Source: JAGXLP01 sp964649445 (lineage in GTDB: Bacteria > Bipolaricaulota > Bipolaricaulia > M55B111). From it: a stretch of 6,291 nucleotides of DNA. Shown piece by piece: positions 1-5,013 of this stretch. The translations under genes were made by a program, and so were the position numbers. The notes under the pieces were generated by a model that was not told the DNA's origin, searched no databases, and was given only the letters and a program-made list of their open reading frames with translations. Within the stretch, counting starts at the first letter, position 1; each line of letters opens with the position of its first letter. The stretch spans positions 1-6,291 of the forward strand of contig CAZYPS010000108.1 of assembly GCA_964649445.1 (NCBI GenBank). Reading direction: 5' to 3'.

Positions 1-905
1 CTTGAACACCACTCGGCAATTAACTCGGCAAGCCGCCGGGAAAGCGTAAAGCAAAGTGTCTGAAGGTCGTGTTTTAAGAAATGCGCCATCAGTTTACTTG
101 TCTGGTTATGGACGGAGTTATCGGGATTGGTCAACGGGTTCCAGAACAGGAAGTTCTTTCTCCCCCGGAAAGAGGAGTCGTCCGAAACAAGCGAAAATTC
201 CCGCCCGACTAACTTTTTAGCGTGGCCCATCGGGTTGGCAATTGTCGCCGAAGAAAGGACGAACTGTGGTTCGGAACCGTAATGGTCGAAAATCCGTTTC
301 ATTCTTCTAACCAGCATCGCGACGTTCGACCCGAATACTCCCCTGTAACTGTGGACCTCATCAATTATCACGTAATCAAGGTTACTGAAGAAATCCCTCC
401 ATTTGTGATGCCATTCAAGGTAATGATGAAGTCCGTAGGGGTTGGAGAGGATAATTCTTGACTCCCTCCTAATCCCCGGTCTGGCACTTCGGGGAGTGTC
501 ACCGTCGTAAACCCGGGGGGTAAGATCGAGTCCGAGCTCCTCTTCCATCTCTTTGATCGTTTCCAGTTGGTCCTGAGAGAGTGCTTTGGTTGGATATATG
601 TAGAGAGCCCTGCTGCTGGGATCGGCCAGCATTTGATCGAAGACGGGAATGTTAAATGCGAGCGTTTTTCCGGAAGCCGTCGGAGTCGTGATTATGACGT
701 CATTGCCATCATTTATAAGGTTGATTGCCCGCGATTGGTGGGAAAATAATTTCAGACCTTTTCTATCCAGAAAATCCTGAATCTTTTCGTGGAATTTAGC
801 TTCGCCGTACTCGGCTTCGCGTTCGGGCAGCAATTCCAGGTGCTCTATTTGGCCCTCGTACCAAGCCTGATCCTTCAGACTTTCAACTATTTTACGTATT
901 TCCAT
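1..905 (-). CDS. mrfA: DUF1998-type superfamily 2 DNA helicase, YprA/MrfA family (3' end off window)
   Basis: The first 301 codons of an ATP-dependent superfamily 2 helicase are present; the rest lies beyond the left edge. Seen in translation: a Q-motif-like FSHQ (residues 54-57), Walker A TPTASGKT (74-81), motif Ia YPTKALSQDQ (104-113), YDGDTP (133-138), Walker B variant DEVH (182-185) followed by SYRGVFGS, motif III SAT (219-221), and the start of the second RecA lobe (LCFTLSRRLAEL, from 284). The TASGKT, YDGDTP and DE-H-YRGVFGS signatures are typical of COG1205 (YprA/MrfA), which usually exceeds 700 residues and carries a C-terminal DUF1998 zinc-binding domain, not visible here. B. subtilis MrfA is a 3'-5' helicase for mitomycin-type damage. 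The ATG at 905 is preceded by GAGGAAG (912-918) and lies inside the end of the exonuclease gene, so translation is probably coupled. The family call is strong; repair of crosslinks or adducts in this organism is inferred. Confidence 0.93.
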   Translation of the reverse strand, partial: MEIRKIVESLKDQAWYEGQIEHLELLPEREAEYGEAKFHEKIQDFLDRKGLKLFSHQSRAINLINDGNDVIITTPTASGKTLAFNIPVFDQMLADPSSRALYIYPTKALSQDQLETIKEMEEELGLDLTPRVYDGDTPRSARPGIRRESRIILSNPYGLHHYLEWHHKWRDFFSNLDYVIIDEVHSYRGVFGSNVAMLVRRMKRIFDHYGSEPQFVLSSATIANPMGHAKKLVGREFSLVSDDSSFRGRKNFLFWNPLTNPDNSVHNQTSKLMAHFLKHDLQTLCFTLSRRLAELIAEWCS

Positions 906-1950
906 CCAGTGCTTCCTCGACGAGTTTCCGATAGAGATCGGTAAGGCTCAAAAGGTCCTGACGGTTGTGGGCGAGAATCGGCATGAGCGGTCCGGGATTT
1001 TTTTTCTCCCTGTAGGTACTGTAGAAATCCGGGACTCTGGAGCTCGGCACGTCGAGATCTCTGTCCACCCCCAGAATAGTTCGTTCTATTGTGTCCAGTT
1101 TGCAATTTCTTGTTCTCGGGCTGAGAAATTTCCTCGTAAACAGATAGAGATCGAGGTGAGGGTGAGAGAACTTTTTTCTTTCTCCATAGTACGAGAGTCT
1201 CCTTTCTATGTAGGGAATATCGAAGTTCTTTCCGTTATAGGTCAGGATTAGTTCTCGTTCATTCAGATAGTCGGAGAAGTTGACGAGAGTCGCCAGTTCC
1301 CGGTTCAGGTCCTCAGCTAAAAACTGGTGCACGGTCACTCCGGAATTCGTGGGATGGGCTAAACCAAGCAGAAATATTGGCTGATTCGATAAACCCAGAG
1401 TCTCGATATCAACTATGGCAAATTGCTGCTTTTCAAATAGACCCGAAAACCTGAGAAAAGACGGATCAGAAAGAGACTTCCATTTTCGCAATACATCGAA
1501 AGCCCTGGTGAGTTCCTCCTGAAATTCTTTTTTTACCGATTTCGCTTTATCTCCCCATTTCTGGTGGGACTGCAGGTCCTCGACTGTCTCGTAACCTTCA
1601 TCTTTAAGTTTCTTTTCCCTGACAGAACCGATACCATAAACCAGTTTTAGATCTGAGAGAATATCCAGGGGAGATGAATCAGGAATTACAAAAGGTTTAT
1701 TGACCCGCTCTTCCATATGGAGTGTCTCGCCGTAATCGGTCTCGACCAGGTTAAAATTTGTCTCCGACAGGAGATCCGTGTTGTCATATTTCTTTAATAG
1801 ATCCTGTTTCAGTCGGTCAGCTGCCCGCGACTGGCTTTCGTATGGTGATGAGGAGGCTTGTTCCCTGCTCCGTGGTGTAGTGGACTGATCTAACCGGTCC
1901 ACACCCTTGGAGATTCCAAGCTTTTTAGCAATTCTTTCCAGTTTGTCCAT
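892..1950 (-). CDS. mrfB: DEDD 3'-5' exonuclease, YprB/MrfB family (RNase H-like)
   Basis: A predicted metal-dependent cytosolic exonuclease of 352 residues, partner of the downstream helicase. Residues 1-90 are polar, rich in Ser, Arg and Gln, and probably partly disordered. Residues about 100-128 (LVYGIGSVREKKLKDEGY, then TVEDL) resemble a helix-hairpin-helix DNA-binding motif. The RNase H-like fold follows: VDIET (D181, E183), YNGKNFD (D244) and HNRQD (H328, D332). The spacing of the four acids closely matches that recalled for B. subtilis MrfB. The protein ends about 20 residues after the last motif, so it lacks the C-terminal TPR region of the Bacillus protein. The frame extends to a TTG at 1974, but that codon has no ribosome binding site. 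The ATG at 1950 has GGGGGT (1956-1961) five bases upstream, so I prefer it. The stop lies 14 nt inside mrfA. The order, exonuclease before helicase, is the reverse of Bacillus. Family call strong; substrate inferred. Confidence 0.9.
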   Translation of the reverse strand: MDKLERIAKKLGISKGVDRLDQSTTPRSREQASSSPYESQSRAADRLKQDLLKKYDNTDLLSETNFNLVETDYGETLHMEERVNKPFVIPDSSPLDILSDLKLVYGIGSVREKKLKDEGYETVEDLQSHQKWGDKAKSVKKEFQEELTRAFDVLRKWKSLSDPSFLRFSGLFEKQQFAIVDIETLGLSNQPIFLLGLAHPTNSGVTVHQFLAEDLNRELATLVNFSDYLNERELILTYNGKNFDIPYIERRLSYYGERKKFSHPHLDLYLFTRKFLSPRTRNCKLDTIERTILGVDRDLDVPSSRVPDFYSTYREKKNPGPLMPILAHNRQDLLSLTDLYRKLVEEALDGNT

Positions 1951-2095
1951 TTTAAACCCCCGAAACGAAATCAATTCTTTAACCGCGAGAAACCGTCATA
2001 CTCGGACTGCCTGGAACTTCATCTAAAACTAATGATAAGCCTACAAGCTCTTTATGACAACGAAAGTTCACGTCCGTCCAACGATAAACTGGAAG

Positions 2096-2130
2096 TTATT
2101 ATAATTCTTTTCTTTTACTAGTTTAAAAAG
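2096..2130 (-). promoter_or_regulatory. AT-rich promoter candidate for the exonuclease-helicase operon
   Basis: On the minus strand this tract contains CTTTTTAAAC (2121-2130) and AATTATAATAA (2096-2106), both TATA-like. Either would place transcription start roughly 120-155 nt before the exonuclease ATG at 1950, leaving a long leader. No better TATA-like box was seen closer to the gene; TTAAAG at 1977-1982 is a weaker alternative. No factor-B recognition element can be assigned with confidence. This is compositional evidence only. Confidence 0.22.
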
Positions 2131-2173
2131 TTAGACGTAATTTGAGTCCAATGACCTCACTTGATTTCACAAA

Positions 2174-2258
2174 CTCCCTGACGCTTACCTGGCAACTGAT
2201 CTGACCTTTTAATCTTAGACATAGAGTAGATCCCGGCAGCCAGGTAAGCGTCAGGGAG
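2174..2258. repeat. Perfect 20-bp inverted repeat with 45-bp spacer (long hairpin or cruciform)
   Basis: The left arm 2174-2193 (begins CTCCCTGACG) is exactly the reverse complement of the right arm 2239-2258 (ends CGTCAGGGAG). Inside the spacer a second, concentric pair GATCT (2198-2202) and AGATC (2228-2232) could extend the structure after a 4-by-6 internal loop, leaving a terminal loop of about 25 nt. The arms are GC-richer than the surrounding spacer. No flanking target-site duplication is visible and no T-run follows either arm, so neither a classical terminator nor a clean MITE is proven. Possible roles are a structured RNA in the 3' region of the MFS transcript or the leader of the repair operon, a protein-binding site, or the remains of a small non-autonomous transposon. 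The structure is certain in sequence; the function is unknown. Confidence 0.9.
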
Positions 2259-2332
2259 CATTTAAGAGACAAAACTATTAAGTAGACCTGGTAAAGAAAT
2301 GAGATAGTAGATCTTTACAAACGAAACTGGAG

Positions 2333-2337
2333 AAAAA
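2333..2337 (-). terminator. Possible oligo-T terminator of the MFS gene
   Basis: On the minus strand a run of five T (GTTTTTCTCC context) begins about 20 nt after the MFS stop codon. Archaeal RNA polymerase can terminate at such T-runs without a hairpin, and no strong hairpin precedes it here. One short T-run is weak evidence. Confidence 0.22.
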
Positions 2338-2356
2338 CGGTAAATGGGAAATAGAA

Positions 2357-3487
2357 CTAGAATTTTCCCCTGTGTCGCCAGTGTAATACGGAATAGCCGA
2401 CCAGCGCTACGGTAACGGAAACCCCGGCGGCGTAGAATGTGTTGGCGATTCCCATTACGTCTTTGATGAAACCACCGAGCAGCGGACCGGCAAGTAGTCC
2501 GGGGCGCCAGGCTAGCATTCGAAACGAGAACGATGTAGCGGGACCTGTATTAATTCCCTGGTCCGCAAATATACTCCAACTCGCGGGAACTCTAATTGAA
2601 TCCCCGGTTCCAATCAGGGCAGCAACGAGCAGAAGACCCCAAAAAGTCTTCTGGAACGGGAGGATGAAGGCGGCAGCGGCAAATAATATCCCGCCTCCAA
2701 TTACCAGCGGGGTCCTTCCTACGATATCTGATAACTTACCCGCCGGTGCCTGACCCAGAGCGAAAGTGATGTATCTTGCCGCGACTACAGCGCCCAGCTG
2801 TCCCTCGGACAGGCCAATTACCGCATAGGCGTAGACAGGAATAAAAACGATAATAATCGCTTTGGCAAAGGCAAAAAAGAGCTCAAACCCCATCTGTATC
2901 CGAAACTGTACTCCCGAGAAAAGTTCCGAAAGGTGTAGCCCCCCACCTGCTCTATCCTCCATACTTTCCGTCGATTCAGGCGGTACCATGGTTAAGATAA
3001 CGGTAAAGCTCAGGGCGTAGAGAGATGCAAGGACCATATATGGAACTCCAAATCCGAACCGGGCGACAAGAAACCCTCCTCCGAGGGCGCCAATCGTCTG
3101 CCCCGCAGCTCGGAGTGAATTATACGTGCCGATATTTCTGCCGCGGTTTGTTTCTTTGCTCCTGATGCTTATGAACGATAAACCGATAGCTGTAGTTAAA
3201 GCTATCGAGAGTCCCTGGAGAAGTCTGGCACCGAATAAGCTGCCGAAACCACCAACCCGCCAGAACAACAGATATGTAGGCACGCCGAGGAATAACCCGC
3301 TTAACAGCAGGATTTTTCTATGCCCCAGATCAGCGTATCGGCCTACGGGGTAAAGAATCACGAGCTGGGTCAACGAATAAGCTGCTCCGACGAGTCCAAC
3401 CTGAACCCCGCTCAGACTAAAAATATCGGAGTATATCCCTATAAAGGTAGAAACCATAGCCACGCCGAGGCCGCTGCTAAACCTCAC
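2357..3487 (-). CDS. MFS transporter, 12-helix drug/sugar efflux-like permease; 5' end uncertain
   Basis: A secondary transporter of the inner membrane, 376 residues as drawn, with about twelve hydrophobic helices (roughly residues 5-22, 28-48, 59-77, 83-105, 125-141, 146-167, 200-225, 230-250, 258-276, 282-300, 325-342 and 348-368). The MFS motif A after helix 2 is clear (GRYADLGHRK, 49-58), with its echo after helix 8 (GKLSDIVGRT, 250-259). A polar central loop lies at 170-190. Best general match is the AraJ-like efflux group (COG2814); the substrate cannot be read from sequence. The frame starts at GTG 3487 with no Shine-Dalgarno site, which cuts close to helix 1. The same frame continues upstream with family-like residues (KKQFISLST) but no standard start codon. 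Removing one base from the AAA at 3524-3526 would join an ATG at 3536, giving 392 residues. It is therefore either a leaderless GTG start or a frameshifted longer gene. Confidence 0.9.
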   Translation of the reverse strand: MRFSSGLGVAMVSTFIGIYSDIFSLSGVQVGLVGAAYSLTQLVILYPVGRYADLGHRKILLLSGLFLGVPTYLLFWRVGGFGSLFGARLLQGLSIALTTAIGLSFISIRSKETNRGRNIGTYNSLRAAGQTIGALGGGFLVARFGFGVPYMVLASLYALSFTVILTMVPPESTESMEDRAGGGLHLSELFSGVQFRIQMGFELFFAFAKAIIIVFIPVYAYAVIGLSEGQLGAVVAARYITFALGQAPAGKLSDIVGRTPLVIGGGILFAAAAFILPFQKTFWGLLLVAALIGTGDSIRVPASWSIFADQGINTGPATSFSFRMLAWRPGLLAGPLLGGFIKDVMGIANTFYAAGVSVTVALVGYSVLHWRHRGKF

Positions 3488-3508
3488 CGTGGAAAGTGAG
3501 ATAAATTG

Positions 3509-3517
3509 TTTTTTATC
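3509..3517 (-). promoter_or_regulatory. TATA-like box that would make the MFS GTG transcript leaderless
   Basis: On the minus strand GATAAAAAA lies 22-30 nt before the GTG at 3487, the distance expected between an archaeal TATA box and the transcription start. If used, the mRNA would begin at or next to the GTG, which would explain the missing ribosome binding site. The same bases would be codons (GAT AAA AAA) if the gene really starts at 3536, so the reading is ambiguous. Confidence 0.35.
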
Positions 3518-3554
3518 GATTGGAAATCACGCTCATTGTTTGTAACAGATTGCG

Positions 3555-3566
3555 ATATTATATTAT
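3555..3566. promoter_or_regulatory. AT-rich box able to serve both divergent genes
   Basis: The run ATATTATATTAT is TATA-like on both strands and is centred near 3561. On the minus strand a start 26 nt away falls at about 3535, at the ATG (3536) proposed as the true MFS start. On the plus strand it gives a start near 3587 and a leader of about 57 nt for the flavodoxin gene, beginning at the hairpin region. Distances fit archaeal promoters in both directions, but the box may act in only one. Confidence 0.4.
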
Positions 3567-3587
3567 CATCTTTTCGTAGGTCCTCAA

Positions 3588-3622
3588 CCCCGAAATCAAA
3601 AGAATCGGGGATAATCCCGGAT
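3588..3622 (+). promoter_or_regulatory. Two mutually exclusive hairpins in the flavodoxin leader
   Basis: CCCCGA (3588-3593) pairs perfectly with TCGGGG (3605-3610) across an 11-nt loop. The same TCGGG segment, extended to ATCGGG (3604-3609), can instead pair with CCC-G-GAT (3616-3622), with one bulged G, across a 6-nt loop. Both would sit in the 5' leader ahead of the ribosome binding site at 3633. Sharing one strand between two stems is the layout of a switch, but both stems are short and the pattern may be chance or a repressor-binding site. Confidence 0.3.
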
Positions 3623-3632
3623 AAAAACAGTT

Positions 3633-3639
3633 AGGAGGT
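3633..3639 (+). promoter_or_regulatory. Strong ribosome binding site of the flavodoxin gene
   Basis: AGGAGGT, a full Shine-Dalgarno sequence, ends four bases before the ATG at 3644 and fixes that start. It is the strongest such site in the window and contrasts with the MFS gene on the other strand, which has none. Confidence 0.85.
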
Positions 3640-3643
3640 AAGC

Positions 3644-4126
3644 ATGGCGAAGATTGGAGTCGTATATCACTCGAAGACGGGAAATACGAAGAGAATGGCG
3701 GAAGAGGTCGTAAATGGCATAGAGGAAACTGAAAATGAAATAACTACTTTACTTAAAACAGCCGACGAGACCGATGAGGACGAATTGCTTGACTGGGACG
3801 GCATAGTAGTGGGGTCACCTACTTATTACGGGCTTCCCTCCGCCTCGATCAAGGATTTATTCGATCGCTCCGTCAAGCATCACGGAGAACTGGACGGAAA
3901 AGTTGGCGGTGCCTTTACCTCGGCAGCCAATCGGGGCGGCGGCAACGAAACTACGATAATGGCGCTGGTGCAAATGATGTTAATCCATGGCATGATCGTC
4001 CAGGGGACTTCGAAAAAAGACCATTACGGACCCGTGGCTCTGGGCAAACCGGACGAGCGAGCCCTGGAAGGGTCGCGAGCACTCGGAAAGAGGGTGGCAA
4101 ATCTCTGTGTCGAGCTGTCCGGTTAG
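3644..4126 (+). CDS. Flavodoxin-fold FMN protein, WrbA/NAD(P)H:quinone oxidoreductase-like
   Basis: A small cytosolic flavoprotein of 160 residues. The N-terminal strand and FMN phosphate loop are clear (VVYHSKTGNTKRMAE, residues 6-20, with S-x-T-G-N-T). VVGSPTYYG (55-63) matches the WrbA-type loop over the isoalloxazine ring. GGNETTIMALVQMML (99-113) followed by HGMIVQG matches the GGQETT region of WrbA. WrbA proteins have about 200 residues, so this is a shorter relative, closer to the flavodoxin-like proteins common in anaerobic archaea. An acidic stretch (DETDEDE, 41-47) sits on the variable side. The likely job is electron transfer, or two-electron quinone reduction that avoids semiquinone radicals; the electron donor and acceptor are unknown. 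The gene diverges from the MFS gene and is followed after 65 nt by an ABC ATPase in the same direction, probably partly co-transcribed. Family call strong, enzyme activity uncertain. Confidence 0.9.
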   Translation: MAKIGVVYHSKTGNTKRMAEEVVNGIEETENEITTLLKTADETDEDELLDWDGIVVGSPTYYGLPSASIKDLFDRSVKHHGELDGKVGGAFTSAANRGGGNETTIMALVQMMLIHGMIVQGTSKKDHYGPVALGKPDERALEGSRALGKRVANLCVELSG

Positions 4127-4135
4127 CGGGACCAG

Positions 4136-4157
4136 TTGACTTGAGCGATCAAGTTAA
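4136..4157 (+). promoter_or_regulatory. 9-bp hairpin with GCGA (GNRA) loop between flavodoxin and ABC genes
   Basis: TTGACTTGA (4136-4144) pairs with TCAAGTTAA (4149-4157) across the tetraloop GCGA; the only imperfection is one G-U pair (4138/4155). It starts 10 nt after the flavodoxin stop. No T-run follows, so it is not a bacterial-type terminator. As RNA it could protect or process the upstream message; as DNA it is a near-palindrome just upstream of a TATA-like box and could be an operator for the ABC gene. Confidence 0.6.
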
Positions 4158-4160
4158 TGG

Positions 4161-4169
4161 ATAATTATT
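4161..4169 (+). promoter_or_regulatory. TATA-like box before the ABC ATPase gene
   Basis: ATAATTATT is centred 27 nt before the ATG at 4192, which would give a nearly leaderless transcript. It lies directly behind the hairpin at 4136-4157, which could then act as an operator. The gene also has a Shine-Dalgarno-like site, so it may have both an internal promoter and read-through from the flavodoxin gene. Confidence 0.3.
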
Positions 4170-4180
4170 CGGAAGGTTGG

Positions 4181-4186
4181 GGTGGT
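4181..4186 (+). promoter_or_regulatory. Ribosome binding site of the ABC ATPase gene
   Basis: GGTGGT, one mismatch from GGAGGT, lies five bases before the ATG at 4192 and supports that start. It would only be present on an mRNA that begins well upstream, favouring at least partial co-transcription with the flavodoxin gene. Confidence 0.6.
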
Positions 4187-4191
4187 AAGTT

Positions 4192-4956
4192 ATGAAGAAA
4201 ATAACGATTTCCGGAGTATCCAAGTTCCTCGGCGGTGAAAAGGTAATAAATGACGTTAATCTCGAAGTAGAATCCGGGGAGTTCTTCGTAGTAATCGGAC
4301 CGACGGGCTGTGGCAAAACCACGTTTTTAAAACTAATTGCCGGGTTGATGAATACGGATAGTGGAGAAATATTTTTCGATAAAGAAAGAGTAAATGAACT
4401 ATCGCCTTCGGAACGAAGGGTAAGAATGATTTTTGAAAACCACGCGCTCTATCCTCACCTGAAAGTCCACTCCGATAAAGGGTATTCCAACCTGAACTTC
4501 CCCCTAAAAATGATGAAACTGGGAGTGAAAAAGATCCACCAGCAGGTGATGAAAATAGTTGACCGGCTTGGTATATCCGACAAGCTCTACGATAGAAAAC
4601 CAGGAGAGCTTTCGGAAGGCCAGAAACAACAGGTTGCTCTTGGGCGTGCACTGACTATTCCTCCGGAAGTGTTATTGTTTGACGAGCCATTAAGGGACAT
4701 GGACCCCCAGACCAGAAAAGAAGCAAGGAATGAGATACTAAAAGCCCACGATGACTTCAATTCGACAACGGTCTACGTAACTCACGATCTCGCCGAAGGG
4801 TTTAACCTCGGGGACAGGGTAGCAATAATGAAGGAAGGTAAGTTCGTCCAGACCGGCAGTCCGAGCGAAATTCTTTCCAGCCCAAGGGACGAGTTCGTTG
4901 AATCCTTTATCGGAAGTTATCAGGAGACTTACAGGGAAGCTTTTGAGGCAAAATAG
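4192..4956 (+). CDS. Orphan ABC transporter ATPase, MalK/UgpC-like without TOBE domain, non-consensus motifs
   Basis: A 254-residue ATP-binding subunit expected on the cytosolic face of an importer. In order: Walker A GPTGCGKT (36-43), Q-loop region MIFENHALYPHL (79-90), signature LSEGQ (140-144), Walker B VLLFDEP (160-166), D-loop RDMD (168-171) and H-loop H198 (VTHD). The ALYPH and NFPLKM segments and the tail KFVQTGSPSEIL point to the carbohydrate-uptake (MalK/UgpC) group. These usually have about 360 residues with a C-terminal OB/TOBE regulatory domain; here the protein ends about 25 residues after the tail motif, so that domain is absent. Oddities: Glu82 replaces the usual Q-loop Gln, the signature has Glu for the first Gly, and about five extra residues (around 92-100) precede NFPL. 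Walker A, Walker B and switch His are intact, so ATPase activity is plausible. No permease or binding protein is in the window; partner and substrate are unknown. Confidence 0.92.
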   Translation: MKKITISGVSKFLGGEKVINDVNLEVESGEFFVVIGPTGCGKTTFLKLIAGLMNTDSGEIFFDKERVNELSPSERRVRMIFENHALYPHLKVHSDKGYSNLNFPLKMMKLGVKKIHQQVMKIVDRLGISDKLYDRKPGELSEGQKQQVALGRALTIPPEVLLFDEPLRDMDPQTRKEARNEILKAHDDFNSTTVYVTHDLAEGFNLGDRVAIMKEGKFVQTGSPSEILSSPRDEFVESFIGSYQETYREAFEAK

Positions 4957-5013
4957 GAATTTCCTCAAATAACCAGGGCAACCGATAAGTTTGGGGCAAT
5001 CCGGAGATTCGGG

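Larger units (their letters stand above)
1951..2356. other. Gene-free spacer between the MFS and exonuclease genes
   Basis: This 406-bp stretch lies downstream of the MFS gene and upstream of the exonuclease gene, both on the minus strand. It is AT-rich, with frequent stops. It contains a long inverted repeat (listed separately), AT-rich promoter-like tracts at 2096-2130, and a short minus-strand T-run at 2333-2337 just after the MFS stop. A weak 6-bp inverted repeat GTAAAG/CTTTAC lies at 2291-2296 and 2313-2318. Two tiny overlapping open frames (2032-2121 plus, 1979-2071 minus) were examined and not accepted as genes. No tRNA-like fold or recognisable transposase was seen. The length is unusual for an otherwise compact window, so it could hold a small RNA or a decayed mobile element. 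Confidence 0.7.

Noticed and set aside
222..749. Plus-strand open frames (222-461 and 567-749) opposite the helicase gene
   Set aside because: The minus strand reads as a continuous helicase through this region with all motifs in order; the plus frames are by-products.
1951..1974. Extended exonuclease start at TTG 1974 (eight more residues)
   Set aside because: No Shine-Dalgarno site before the TTG, whereas the ATG at 1950 has GGGGGT at proper spacing, pairing with the anti-Shine-Dalgarno through one G-U.
1979..2071. Minus-strand 30-residue open frame (GTG start) upstream of the exonuclease gene
   Set aside because: It looks slightly protein-like but has no ribosome binding site and overlaps the plus-strand chance frame; a decayed gene fragment cannot be excluded.
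2032..2121. Plus-strand 29-residue open frame in the spacer
   Set aside because: No ribosome binding site, no recognisable homology, ends in an AT-rich tract; open frames of this length are expected by chance.
2174..2258. Inverted repeat as a CRISPR remnant or rho-independent terminator
   Set aside because: The two copies are inverted, not direct, with no further units; no T-run follows either arm, so a bacterial-type terminator does not fit.
4256..4651. 131-codon minus-strand open frame opposite the ABC ATPase gene
   Set aside because: It is antisense to Walker A through the signature motif of a clear ABC protein and shows no family features of its own.
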